A model generated the notes under the pieces. The model did no database searches. It saw nothing but the letters and a program-made list of their open reading frames with translations, and had not been told where the DNA came from. A program made the position numbers and the translations under genes. DNA of 64,000 nt, from contig JAVJUA010000056.1 in assembly GCA_040219935.1 (NCBI GenBank), forward strand, positions 117,436 through 181,435, in the 5' to 3' direction. This document shows positions 7,186 through 17,295 of the stretch, piece after piece. Each line of letters begins with the position of its first letter. The stretch's first letter is position 1. This stretch comes from UBA7803 sp040219935. Its GTDB lineage: Bacteria > Pseudomonadota > Gammaproteobacteria > Pseudomonadales > Azotimanducaceae.

Positions 7186-8190
7186 GTGGACCCGCTGAGT
7201 CAGGGCGCGCTGGGGGCGGCGCTGGCCGCCACCCCGGCGCCCCGGCAGCGGGTCGCCGCCGCCGTGGCCGCCGGGGCGCTGTCCGGCATGGCGCCCGATC
7301 TCGATGTGCTGATCCGGTCGGCTTCCGACCCCCTGCTGTTCCTCGAGTATCACCGCCAGTTCACCCACGCCCTGGCGTTCGTGCCGGTGGGTGCGGCGCT
7401 GTGCGCGCTGCTGCTGTACCCGCTGCTGCGGCGCTGGCTGCCGGCTGCGACGTTGTTCGGTTGCTGCCTGCTCGGCTACGGCAGCCACGGCTTGCTGGAT
7501 GCCTGTACCTCCTACGGCACCCAGCTCGGGTGGCCGTTCTCGGATGCCCGGGTGGCGTGGAACCGGATCTCGGTGGTGGACCCGCTGTTCACCCTGCCGC
7601 TGCTGACGCTGGTGGCGCTGGCCATCTGGCGGGGGCGCCGATTCGCCGCGGTCGCCGCGCTGTGGGCGGTGGCCTACCTGGCGCTGGGCGCCTGGCAGGG
7701 CTGGCGCGCGGAGCAGGCCGCCTGGGCGCTGGCCGCTGCCCGCGGCCACGTACCCGAGCGGCTGACCGTGAAGCCGTCGTTCGGGAACCTGCTGGTCTGG
7801 AAGTCGGTGTACCTGCGCGGCGGCGCGTTCCATGTCGATGCGGTGCGGCTGGGGCGGCGGGTCGTCTGGTATCCGGGCACCCGCATCGAGCGCCTCGAGC
7901 CCGGCCGCGACCTGCCGTGGCTCGAGCCGGGGTCGGTGCAGGCCCGCGCGCTGGAGCGTTTCCGGACGTTCTCCGACGATCACCTGGCGCTCGATCCCGA
8001 CGACCTGGGCCTGATCGCCGACATCCGCTACTCGGTGGTGCCCAACCGCGCCGAGCCGCTGTGGGGCATCCGCCTCGCGCCGGACCGCGAAGCCGGTGAC
8101 CGGCCGGTGCAGTTCGTTCAGAATTCGCGGGCGACCGCGGCGCAGCGGGCGGCTCTCTGGGCCATGATCCGCGGCGCGCCGGAGGCATAG
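7186..8190 (+). CDS. YdjM-family membrane-bound metal-dependent hydrolase
   Basis: A 334-residue protein starting at GTG 7186, 10 bp after the UGSC stop. The N-terminal half matches the LexA-regulated YdjM/YbcI family (PF04307): MDPLSQGALGAALAA at the start, SGMAPDLDVL, HRQFTHAL and YGSHGLLDACTSYG contribute His and Asp residues likely to bind metal, and several hydrophobic helices place it in the inner membrane. The C-terminal 150 residues are soluble and end in NSRATAAQRAALWAMI. The substrate of this family is not established. Tight spacing suggests it may belong to the UGSC transcription unit. Confidence 0.78.
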   Translation: MDPLSQGALGAALAATPAPRQRVAAAVAAGALSGMAPDLDVLIRSASDPLLFLEYHRQFTHALAFVPVGAALCALLLYPLLRRWLPAATLFGCCLLGYGSHGLLDACTSYGTQLGWPFSDARVAWNRISVVDPLFTLPLLTLVALAIWRGRRFAAVAALWAVAYLALGAWQGWRAEQAAWALAAARGHVPERLTVKPSFGNLLVWKSVYLRGGAFHVDAVRLGRRVVWYPGTRIERLEPGRDLPWLEPGSVQARALERFRTFSDDHLALDPDDLGLIADIRYSVVPNRAEPLWGIRLAPDREAGDRPVQFVQNSRATAAQRAALWAMIRGAPEA

Positions 8191-8207
8191 GGGGCAGAGG
8201 AGGCCGG

Positions 8208-8651
8208 ATGGCGGACGTCGAGGAAGAGCGCAACAAGGTGGCGGGCGGCTGCGCCTGCGGCGAGGTCCGCTTCGGCTTCTATGAACCGGTGCTGTTTCAG
8301 GCGGCCTGTCATTGCCGCGCCTGTCAGTACGCGGCCGGCGGCGGCCCCGCCTACGTGGTGGGCGTGCGCCGCGATCAGTTCCGCGTCACCCGCGGGCATC
8401 CCAGTGAGTTCGCCACCCTCGCCGACAGCGGCAGCCTGGTGACCCGTGCTTTCTGCGGTACCTGTGGCACCCATCTCTACGCGCACAGCGAGAGCGAACC
8501 GACGGTCTGCTCGGTGAAGGTGGGGGCCCTGGACGATCCGTCCCAATTCCGCCCGAAGCTGCAGATGTGGACCAGCGAGGCGCAGCCCTGGCATCGTCGC
8601 GGCTGGCTGGCCGCGCGATTCCGCCGCGCCAGACCGCTCAGCCGTCGGTGA
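8208..8651 (+). CDS. GFA/CENP-V family zinc protein
   Basis: A 147-residue protein with a GGAGG-like site (gaggaggccgg) before the ATG. It has the cysteine pattern of the glutathione-dependent formaldehyde-activating (GFA) family: GGCACGEVRFGF, HCRACQ and FCGTCGTHLY, enough for the structural and catalytic zinc sites. Family members spontaneously bind or handle glutathione adducts, but most are of unknown function. It lies 17 bp after the YdjM-like gene, so it may be the last gene of that unit, and its end overlaps a convergent small gene by 14 bp. Confidence 0.85.
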   Translation: MADVEEERNKVAGGCACGEVRFGFYEPVLFQAACHCRACQYAAGGGPAYVVGVRRDQFRVTRGHPSEFATLADSGSLVTRAFCGTCGTHLYAHSESEPTVCSVKVGALDDPSQFRPKLQMWTSEAQPWHRRGWLAARFRRARPLSRR

Positions 8652-8952
8652 CCCGCCGGCCGACGCCGCTCCTGCTGTCGTCCGGCACCGGCCTCGGTGG
8701 CAGGCCGAGGTCGGCCTCGCGCCGCGAATCGGTGCGACGGTCGGCGAAGTGTCGATAGACGCAGCGGCAGTGCTGGGCGCAGTTACAACCGTCCAGTGGC
8801 AGATGTGGCGCCTCTTCGCTGAGGAAGCGGACGTCCCTCAGCGCGCGCACCGCATCGCAGGCTTGGTCTCCAGGTTCAATGGCAATGCCGTGAAACAGAT
8901 GGTTGAGGGCTTTGACCGCCGGCAGCCGGTCTCCCTTCTTGCGTCGGAACAT
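8638..8952 (-). CDS. Small Cys-rich hypothetical protein
   Basis: A 104-residue protein starting MFRRKKGDRLPAVKAL. I do not recognise a named family. Its central part has four closely spaced cysteines followed by aromatic and charged residues, GCNCAQHCRCVYRHFADRR, which looks like a metal- or disulfide-binding motif. The residue composition is protein-like, whereas the opposite-strand frame is not. No clear ribosome site was seen beyond a G-run. It ends inside the 3' end of the GFA gene. Confidence 0.55.
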   Translation of the reverse strand: MFRRKKGDRLPAVKALNHLFHGIAIEPGDQACDAVRALRDVRFLSEEAPHLPLDGCNCAQHCRCVYRHFADRRTDSRREADLGLPPRPVPDDSRSGVGRRVTDG

Positions 8953-9036
8953 CTGGTATCCCCCAATACGCGACAGCGACCAAGATGGTAAACACAGTTG
9001 CGATGACATTGCCACCGCGGTTCTACGTAGCCGTGG

Positions 9037-9354
9037 CTACCAGCTGCGGCGGGCGGTGATGGCGTTGGCCGATTCGAAGGTGCGGTTGCGCAGGTGCGAC
9101 AGCCGGGCGTTGAGGTTGCGGAAGCGCTGCGGATCGCTGTCTGCCAGATGCTGGCCGATGACCAGGTCGGAGAAGGTCTCCTCGCCGCCGTAGCAGCCGA
9201 GGATGAAGGTGGCGCCGGAAAGCCGGTTCTCGCGGATCTGCGCCAGCCCGCGGCGCATGTAGGGCACCCAGAACGCGTGCTCGGCTTCCTCCAGCAGGCT
9301 GATGAGCTGCAGCACGTTGTCACCAAGCTCGTCGAACTGTCGGTCGAGGCTCAT
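9037..9354 (-). CDS. Hypothetical protein, DUF6966-like
   Basis: A 105-residue protein starting MSLDRQFDELGDNVLQLISLLEE; a longer start at 9435 would add an Arg-rich, unlikely extension. The segment LLEEAEHAFWVPYMRRGLAQIREN and the following FILGCYGGEETFSDLVI recall small DUF6966 proteins with a GG-x-x-[ST]-F-x-D-L motif, but this is from memory and uncertain. No signal peptide or membrane helix is seen. It stands alone between a small Cys-rich gene and the acetoacetyl-CoA ligase gene. Confidence 0.5.
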   Translation of the reverse strand: MSLDRQFDELGDNVLQLISLLEEAEHAFWVPYMRRGLAQIRENRLSGATFILGCYGGEETFSDLVIGQHLADSDPQRFRNLNARLSHLRNRTFESANAITARRSW

Positions 9355-9454
9355 CCTGGGGGTCCGGGTACGCCTTGGCTGAGCGGCCACCCTATCACAG
9401 GCCGCGGCCGCCACGAATCCGGAGGGGCGAGCCACGGCTACCGTGGTTCATCGG

Positions 9455-11389
<1,935 letters not shown>

Positions 11390-11402
11390 AGGCGCCCTCC
11401 CT

Positions 11403-12536
11403 TCATCGAATCAGACGGAAGCACTTCCTCAGCTCGTCCACGAACAGGGCCGGCTGCTCGAAAGCGGCGAAGTGGCCGCCGCGGTCCAGCTCGTTCCAGT
11501 AGATGATGTTCTTGTAGCGGTTCTCGGCCCAGCGCCGGGAGCAGAGGAAGATCTCCTTCGGGAAGATGCTGCAGCCGGTGGGGGTCTGCACCTCGCCGGC
11601 GCTGAACGAGCCGAAGCTCTCCCAGTACAGGCGCGCACTGGAGGCGCCGCTGGCGGTCAGCCAGTAGAGCATGATGTTGTCGAGCATGGCGTCGCGGCCG
11701 AGCGCGTTCTCCGGGTGGCCGCTGCAGTCGGTCCAGGCCCAGAACTTCTCGAGAATCCAGGCGGCCTGGCCGACCGGCGAGTCCACCAGCGCGTAGCCCA
11801 GGGTCTGCGGGCGCGTGCTCTGCTGCTTGGAGTATCCCGAGTCCCAGTCCTGGTAGTGCTTCATGCCCGCCAGGCCTTTCTTCTCCAGCTCGGTCAGGTC
11901 GTCCATGGGGTCGGGTCGGGCAGACACCATGTTGACGTGGATGGCCTGGCAGTGGGCCGCGTCGCGGATGCCGAGCGCCGTGGTCACCGCCGAACCCCAG
12001 TCGCCGCCCTGGGCAACGTAGCGGTCGTAGCCCAGCCGCGCCATCAGGGCCGCCCAGGTGTCGGCGATCTTCTCCACGCCCCAGCCCGGGCGGCTCGGCT
12101 TGCCGGAGAACCCGTAGCCGGGCAGCGCCGGCACCACCACGTGAAAGGCGTCGCCGGCAGCGCCGCCGTGCTTGACCGGGTCGGTGAGGGGCTCGATGAC
12201 CTCGAGGAACTCGATGATCGAGCCCGGCCAGCCGTGGGTGAGCACCAGCGGCATCGCGTTCCGCTCCGGCGAGCGTACGTGCAGAAAGTGAATGTCGAGG
12301 CCGTCGATGGTGGTCAGGTAGCCGTCGAAGCGGTTGATCGCGGCCTCGGCCCGGCGCCAGTCGTAGCTGTTCTGCCAGTACTCCTTGACCTCGCGCAGGT
12401 AGGCGAGCGGCACGCCCTGCGACCAGTCATCTGGGGTTTCCTTCTCCGGCAGCCGCGCCAGCGCCAGGCGTGCGGTGAGATCGTCGAGCTGCTGCTGGGG
12501 AACGTCGATGCGGAACGGGCGAATCTGGTCGCTCAT
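11403..12536 (-). CDS. Epoxide hydrolase (EHN domain, alpha/beta-hydrolase fold)
   Basis: A 377-residue protein from ATG 12536. It begins with the epoxide-hydrolase N-terminal domain (FRIDVPQQQLDDLTARL, then GVPLAYLREVKEYW), followed by an alpha/beta-hydrolase core with the oxyanion motif HGWPGS and the nucleophile elbow GGDWGS, whose Asp is the expected nucleophile. The late histidine of DRGGHFAAFEQP completes the triad. It opens epoxides to diols; the natural substrate is not predictable. It sits between the SDR gene and the acetoacetate-CoA ligase gene with short gaps. Confidence 0.87.
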   Translation of the reverse strand: MSDQIRPFRIDVPQQQLDDLTARLALARLPEKETPDDWSQGVPLAYLREVKEYWQNSYDWRRAEAAINRFDGYLTTIDGLDIHFLHVRSPERNAMPLVLTHGWPGSIIEFLEVIEPLTDPVKHGGAAGDAFHVVVPALPGYGFSGKPSRPGWGVEKIADTWAALMARLGYDRYVAQGGDWGSAVTTALGIRDAAHCQAIHVNMVSARPDPMDDLTELEKKGLAGMKHYQDWDSGYSKQQSTRPQTLGYALVDSPVGQAAWILEKFWAWTDCSGHPENALGRDAMLDNIMLYWLTASGASSARLYWESFGSFSAGEVQTPTGCSIFPKEIFLCSRRWAENRYKNIIYWNELDRGGHFAAFEQPALFVDELRKCFRLIR

Positions 12537-12554
12537 GGGCAATGCCTCGATGGT

Positions 12555-13325
12555 CTAGAGAGATGCACAGATATGGCCGCCGTCCACCACCACCACCGAG
12601 CCGGTCATGTAGCGGGAGGCGTCCGACGCCAGCAGCAGGATCGGCCCGTCGAGATCGTCGAACTCGCCGAAGCGGCGCATGGGTATGCCCTTCATGAAGT
12701 CGGGCGCCTGCTCGCTCTCCAGCAGCAGCCGGCTGACGTCGGTGAGGATGTAGCCCGGGGCCAGGGCGTTGACGCGAATGCGGTACCTGGCGGCTTCCAG
12801 GGCCAGCACCTCGGTCATGCGGGTGAGGGCGCCCTTGGAGACCGCGTACGGAAACTGGCCCTTGATGGTGCGGGTGTCGGTGATGGAGGAGATGTTGATG
12901 ATGTTGCCGCCGGCCTGGCCGTTGGCGATGACGCGCTCCGTGTAGTGCTTGGCCATGAGCCAGGCGCCTTTCAGATTGGTGTCCATCACGAAGTCCCAGT
13001 CGGCTTCGTCGATCATCACGTAGGTCTTGGCGCCGGCTTCGACGCCGGCGTTGTTGATGAGCACGTCGATGGGGCCGAACTCGGCTTCGGCGGCAGCGAG
13101 GAAGGCACGCACGCTGTCGCCGTCGCGCACGTCGAGCTTCTGCCCGCAGGCTTCGCCACCGGCGCCACGGATCTCGTCGACGCGCGCGGCGACCTTGTCG
13201 AGGCGTCTCGCCCCCAGGGTGACCCGGGCGCCGGCGTCGGCCATGACGCCGGCGAAGTGACTGCCGAAGCCGGAAGAAGCGCCGGTGATGGCGACGTGCT
13301 TGCCGTCCAGGCGGAAGTTCTGCAT
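12555..13325 (-). CDS. Short-chain dehydrogenase/reductase (SDR)
   Basis: A 256-residue classical SDR. The cofactor motif is TGASSGFG (residues 14-21), NNAGVEAG is the structural N-N-A-G motif, and YAVSK supplies the catalytic Tyr and Lys with INISS just before. GARR after the second strand suggests NADP(H) preference, which is an inference. The chosen ATG has GGAG upstream; a longer frame to 13370 lacks a site. It is the first gene of the probable SDR - epoxide hydrolase - acetoacetyl-CoA ligase operon. The substrate is unknown. Confidence 0.87.
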   Translation of the reverse strand: MQNFRLDGKHVAITGASSGFGSHFAGVMADAGARVTLGARRLDKVAARVDEIRGAGGEACGQKLDVRDGDSVRAFLAAAEAEFGPIDVLINNAGVEAGAKTYVMIDEADWDFVMDTNLKGAWLMAKHYTERVIANGQAGGNIINISSITDTRTIKGQFPYAVSKGALTRMTEVLALEAARYRIRVNALAPGYILTDVSRLLLESEQAPDFMKGIPMRRFGEFDDLDGPILLLASDASRYMTGSVVVVDGGHICASL

Positions 13326-13409
13326 GGCGCGGGGCTCCGGGTGGTTTGGCCGCATCCTAGCGGCTAACACGGGAGCCCGCCAGTTGCGGCCCGGCGCGGC
13401 GCGTTGCCG

Positions 13410-13628
13410 TCAGATCTCGCCTTTGACGCGCAGCACCACCTCGCCGAGCGGCATGTGCACGATCTCTGTGTTCCCCTCCTGGCGACGGCTCACCCGACAC
13501 AGGCCGGTCTGCTCGTCGACTTCCAGAACGAAGTGCAGCGCCTGCTCGTGCGTGAACACCCGCCCGAGCACCAGAGGGCGCCAGGCGTCCACGAACTCCT
13601 GGTTGCTGGTGTCGGTATCGATCGTCAT
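13410..13628 (-). CDS. Small hypothetical protein
   Basis: A 72-residue acidic protein (MTIDTDTSNQEFVDAWRPLV...). It is not recognised. The sequence has a protein-like pattern of alternating hydrophobic strands (FVLEVDEQTGLCRVSRR, IVHMPLGEVVLRVK) that would suit a small beta-rich fold. It has no signal peptide. It lies between tRNA-Pro and the SDR operon on the same strand. Confidence 0.45.
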   Translation of the reverse strand: MTIDTDTSNQEFVDAWRPLVLGRVFTHEQALHFVLEVDEQTGLCRVSRRQEGNTEIVHMPLGEVVLRVKGEI

Positions 13629-13764
13629 GGGTCCCCTGGTTCTGCTGCCCGGAAGCGAGCGGCCAGGGTAGGAAATCCAGGTTCCGGTTTCCGGAACCGT
13701 TCGACAGGATTACATCGACGTTACACCGCGGGCTGGCACGGCACGGACGTCGGCGTCGGGAAGC

Positions 13765-13841
13765 TGGTCGGAGTGAGAGGATTTGAACCTCCGGCCCCCA
13801 CGTCCCGAACGTGGTGCTCTACCAAGCTGAGCTACACTCCG
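13765..13841 (-). tRNA. tRNA-Pro (anticodon CGG), CCA encoded
   Basis: On the minus strand the acceptor arm CGGAGTG pairs with CACTCCG, the D-arm is GCTC-AGCTTGGTA-GAGC, the anticodon stem CCACG/CGTGG closes the loop TTCGGGA (anticodon CGG), and the T-arm loop is TTCAAAT. The discriminator A is followed by a genomically encoded CCA. The 77-nt molecule folds as a complete class I tRNA. Confidence 0.97.
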
Positions 13842-13898
13842 AGGGCCGCGTATTGTAAGAGCGCCCAGGCACGGCGACAACCGGTTGTGATGGCTGTT

Positions 13899-15071
13899 TC
13901 AGCCGAGCAGGCGCTCACGGCGGTAGAGGGCGACCGCCAGCCAGATCAGGGCCGCCGCGGCCACGGCGGTGGCGGCTACGGATGCGGCCACGTGGGCCCA
14001 GGGCAGCGCGGAACCCTCGATGATGCGCGTGATCAGGCTGGCCTGGCTGAAGCTGGGCAGCAGCATCAGCATCGTGGTGGGTCGCAGGTCCAGCATCTGG
14101 GTGATGATCAGGGGCAGGGTGGGCACCAGGATCACGATGGTCAGGTAGGTCTGGGCCTCCTTGTAGGTTCTGGCGAACGACGCGACCACGGTGAGCAGCG
14201 CCGCGCCGAGCACGATCAGCGGGACCGCCACCGCGAATATGGCGGCGCATTCGGCGAAGCCGATCTGCAGCGACATGCCGACCCGGTGGAAGGGCGCCAG
14301 CGGCAGCGACGCCGCCAGGCTCGCCAGAAACAGCAGCAGCGATATGGCGCTGAAGACGCTGGCAGCGCCGATCTTGCCCAGCACCAGCGCGATCCGCGAG
14401 ACCGGCTGCGACAGCAGCGGCTCCAGAGAGCCGTGCTCGCGCTCGCCAGCCGTCGCGTCGATGGCCAGGTAGAAGCCGCCCATGAAGATCACCAGCACCA
14501 GCAGGTAAGGCAGCGTCGCCAGTATGGTCAGGGCGCGAGCGGCCGGCGTCGCCGTGTCCACCTCCACCACGCGCAGCGGTGTGGTCAGGGTGGGATCGAC
14601 GCCGCGTAGCTGCAGCCGCAGCACACCGAGCTTGCGCCCGTACGATTGGATCATCTCCCGCGCCAGCATCAGGTCCCGCCGGGCGGTGCCGAAGCGGGCG
14701 CTGTCGTGGATCAGCGTCAGGGCGTTGACCTGGCCCTGGCGATAGCGCTCGCCGTAGTCCGCATCGATCACCAGCACCAGCGACTCGGTGCCGTCACGCA
14801 CCGCCTGCTGCGGATCGGCGAGCTCGACCTCCGCTACGGTGACGTTGTGGCGTCGCAGGTGGTTGAGCAGCGTGGGCGCGTGCTCGCCGCCCACCACGGC
14901 CAGGCGGAACGCTTCCCGCGCCTCGCCGAGGGTGGTGTTGAGCACGAACGTCATCAGGCCGATGAACAATGCCGGCCCCAGGACCGCCAGAGAAAACGAA
15001 GCCAGAATGGTGCGGCGGTCGCGGACGTTGTCGCGGCACTCCTTGGTCAGCACCACCAGAAACTGATTCAT
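13899..15071 (-). CDS. ABC transporter permease, NatB/ABC-2 type
   Basis: A 390-residue membrane protein with one N-terminal helix (SFSLAVLGPALFIGLMTFVL), a large extracytoplasmic loop and five C-terminal helices; EREHGSLEPLLSQPVSR is the coupling segment typical of ABC-2/NatB permeases. Its ATG overlaps the stop of the ATPase gene (ATGA), so the two are translationally coupled. It probably forms a Na+- or drug-export type transporter with the NatA-like ATPase. The cargo cannot be deduced. Confidence 0.85.
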   Translation of the reverse strand: MNQFLVVLTKECRDNVRDRRTILASFSLAVLGPALFIGLMTFVLNTTLGEAREAFRLAVVGGEHAPTLLNHLRRHNVTVAEVELADPQQAVRDGTESLVLVIDADYGERYRQGQVNALTLIHDSARFGTARRDLMLAREMIQSYGRKLGVLRLQLRGVDPTLTTPLRVVEVDTATPAARALTILATLPYLLVLVIFMGGFYLAIDATAGEREHGSLEPLLSQPVSRIALVLGKIGAASVFSAISLLLFLASLAASLPLAPFHRVGMSLQIGFAECAAIFAVAVPLIVLGAALLTVVASFARTYKEAQTYLTIVILVPTLPLIITQMLDLRPTTMLMLLPSFSQASLITRIIEGSALPWAHVAASVAATAVAAAALIWLAVALYRRERLLG

Positions 15072-15793
15072 GCTGCGGAAGGCCCGATCAGGCGAATGAA
15101 CGCTTCCTCCAGGTCAGCCTTGCCGCTGACCTCGAGCAGCTCGGTCAGCGTGCCCGCGAAGCGCACGCGGCCGGCGCCGATGATGATCACGTCTTCGCAT
15201 AGGCTGGCCACCTCCTGCATGACGTGGCTCGAAAACACCACGCAGCGGCCTTCGGCCTTGAGCGCCAGCACGCTCTCGCGCAACGCGCGCGTGGCCATGA
15301 CGTCGAGCCCGTTGGTGGGCTCGTCGAGCAGCACGTTGCGGGGGTCGTGCACCAGCGCCCGGGCCAGGGCGACCTTGATGCGCTGGCCCTGGGAAAAGCC
15401 GGCCACGCGCCGGTGGGCGAAGTCGCTCATGTCGAAGTGACGTACCAGGTCGTCGATGCGATGCTCGAGCCGTTCGCCGCGCATGCCATGCAGGGCGCCG
15501 AAGTAGGCGATGTTCTCGCGGGCGGTGAGGCGGTCGTAGAGACCCGGTCGGTGCGGCAGCACGCCGATCTGCCGGCGCACGGCGTCGTCTTCTGTGCCGA
15601 TCTCGTGGCCGTCGATGCGGGCGCTGCCCGCATCCGGCTTCAGCACGGTGGCCAGGATGCGCAGGGTCGTCGACTTGCCGGCGCCGTTGGGCCCGAGCAG
15701 CGCGGTGATGCGCCCATCCGCGGCACCGAAGCTGATGTCGTCGATGGCCTGCACCCGGCCGAATCGTTTGCCCAGACCGCGAACGTCTATCAT
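15068..15793 (-). CDS. ABC transporter ATP-binding protein, NatA-like
   Basis: A 241-residue ATPase starting at ATG 15793 with GAGGT five bases upstream. Walker A is GPNGAGKST, the signature is FSQGQRIKVALARAL (S-Q-G-Q rather than S-G-G-Q, as is usual in NatA/DrrA-type proteins), Walker B plus D-loop is VLLDEPTNGLD and the switch His is in FSSHVM. It energises the NatB-like permease encoded immediately after it. The pair follows the secreted hydrolase gene by 10 bp and may be part of one operon with ispB and that hydrolase. Confidence 0.9.
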   Translation of the reverse strand: MIDVRGLGKRFGRVQAIDDISFGAADGRITALLGPNGAGKSTTLRILATVLKPDAGSARIDGHEIGTEDDAVRRQIGVLPHRPGLYDRLTARENIAYFGALHGMRGERLEHRIDDLVRHFDMSDFAHRRVAGFSQGQRIKVALARALVHDPRNVLLDEPTNGLDVMATRALRESVLALKAEGRCVVFSSHVMQEVASLCEDVIIIGAGRVRFAGTLTELLEVSGKADLEEAFIRLIGPSAA

Positions 15794-15803
15794 GCGACCT
15801 CGG

Positions 15804-17291
15804 TCATGGCGGCGGTCCCAGCAGGTCGACGAAGAACGGGTCCGGGGCCAGGCGCTGCAGGCAGCCGACGTCCAGTCCGGCAGCGCTGCCGGCGCTGATG
15901 AAGTCATCGATGAGCTCGGGCACGCAGCCGCGCGCGGCGATGCCATGGCCTTGTCCAGGTGCCACCAGGTGGCGGCCGTTGGCCAGGCCGGCGACCACCT
16001 GGTCGGCATAGCGTGGCGGCGTGATCGGATCCTCGGCGCCTGACAGCAGCAGGGTCGGGAGCGCCGACACCAGAGGCGCCTTGAAGCTGGCATCCTCGGC
16101 CGTCGCCGGCCAGCGTTCGCAGATCAGGCGCAGCGCCCGCACCTGATCACCGCCCAGGTAGGTCGCGTCCAGGGCCGGTAGCTGCTGGTCGATGTCGCCG
16201 TAGAACGGAACGTCCTCGCCGCAGACGACGCTGTTGTGCATGCCGAAGGCGATGGCGTCACGCAGGCCCCGCTCGATCTGCAGCGCCTGGCTGGCGATGG
16301 GCAGGAAGTTGCCGCGCGCCGCGGCCTCGTCGACGATGATCGGAATCAGGGCCGCACCCTCAGGCGCATAGCTCAGCAGTCGCAGCGTCATCGCCAGATG
16401 CATATAGCTGAGGGATACGCTTTCCGGCCGGCCGGTGAGCGGGTGATTCAGGGATACCTCGATGTGTCGCTCGCGCAGGCGCTGCCCCAGCGATTCGAGC
16501 TGAGCACGCAGCGCCGGAAACGCATCTGCGCAGTCGGCACTCTCGGCGCAGCGGTCGATCAGGGCGCGCAGCGTCTGCTCCGCATTGAGCGCGACGTCCG
16601 GGCCAAGGGCGATGCCGGGAGGCAGCACGCCGTCCAGGATCAGCGTGCGGATCGCGTCCGGATGCTGCCGCGCGTACTGCTGTGCCACCCGGGTGCCGTA
16701 GGAGACGCCATACAGGTTCCAGGCCGGCACGCCCAGCGCTTCCCGCAGCCGCTCGAGATCGTGCACCGCCTGGCGGGTACCGTAGAAGCGCGGATCGCCG
16801 GGCAGATCCGCCAGGCAGGTGTCGGTGGCGCGGCGGATGGCATCCGGATCGAAGCTCTCGCTGGCATCCTGCAGGGCCTCGCAGTCCAGCCGGGCCGAGC
16901 GGCCGGTGCCGCGCTGGTCCATGAGCACGATGTGGCGATGGCGGCGCACGCCCTCGAAGGCGCCGGCCAGATCCACGTACAGATCGATGGCGGAGGCGCC
17001 CGGACCGCCGTTGATCAGGATCACCGGGTCGGCGGCCGGGTCGGCGGCCAGGGACGCGACGCGTGCCACCCGCAGGCGGATCCGGACTCCGTCGGGCATT
17101 CCCGGGTCTTCCGGCACGTCCAGCCAGGCGCACTGGGCCGGCACCCGGCCGTAGCCGGCGCTGCCGCGCAGGTCGCACGGCTCGAAGGCAAGCTCGGCAT
17201 GGGCTGGCGCAGCCGCCAGCAGCATGCACGGCAATGCCATGCGCTGGAGGAATCGCGCCGCGTGGCCGCCGATCACAGCTGTCCGCGGCAA
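15804..17291 (-). CDS. Secreted alpha/beta hydrolase of the S33/TAP peptidase family
   Basis: About 495 residues from a TTG at 17291, just 4 nt after the ispB stop; an internal ATG at 17240 is an alternative start. Either form has a signal peptide ending near PAHA. The fold shows the oxyanion loop INGGPGAS, MDQRGTG, the nucleophile elbow GVSYGTR, an acid in SGAEDPITP and the catalytic His in APGQGHG, with a TAP-like C-terminal domain. Such enzymes are exported aminopeptidases such as tripeptidyl or prolyl aminopeptidases. The substrate is not known. The position directly behind ispB is probably translational coupling rather than shared function. Confidence 0.8.
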   Translation of the reverse strand: MPRTAVIGGHAARFLQRMALPCMLLAAAPAHAELAFEPCDLRGSAGYGRVPAQCAWLDVPEDPGMPDGVRIRLRVARVASLAADPAADPVILINGGPGASAIDLYVDLAGAFEGVRRHRHIVLMDQRGTGRSARLDCEALQDASESFDPDAIRRATDTCLADLPGDPRFYGTRQAVHDLERLREALGVPAWNLYGVSYGTRVAQQYARQHPDAIRTLILDGVLPPGIALGPDVALNAEQTLRALIDRCAESADCADAFPALRAQLESLGQRLRERHIEVSLNHPLTGRPESVSLSYMHLAMTLRLLSYAPEGAALIPIIVDEAAARGNFLPIASQALQIERGLRDAIAFGMHNSVVCGEDVPFYGDIDQQLPALDATYLGGDQVRALRLICERWPATAEDASFKAPLVSALPTLLLSGAEDPITPPRYADQVVAGLANGRHLVAPGQGHGIAARGCVPELIDDFISAGSAAGLDVGCLQRLAPDPFFVDLLGPPP

Positions 17292-17295
17292 TTCA

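Noticed and set aside
8749..8991. Possible 80-residue plus-strand gene
   Set aside because: The opposite strand encodes the more protein-like Cys-rich protein; this frame has no ribosome site.
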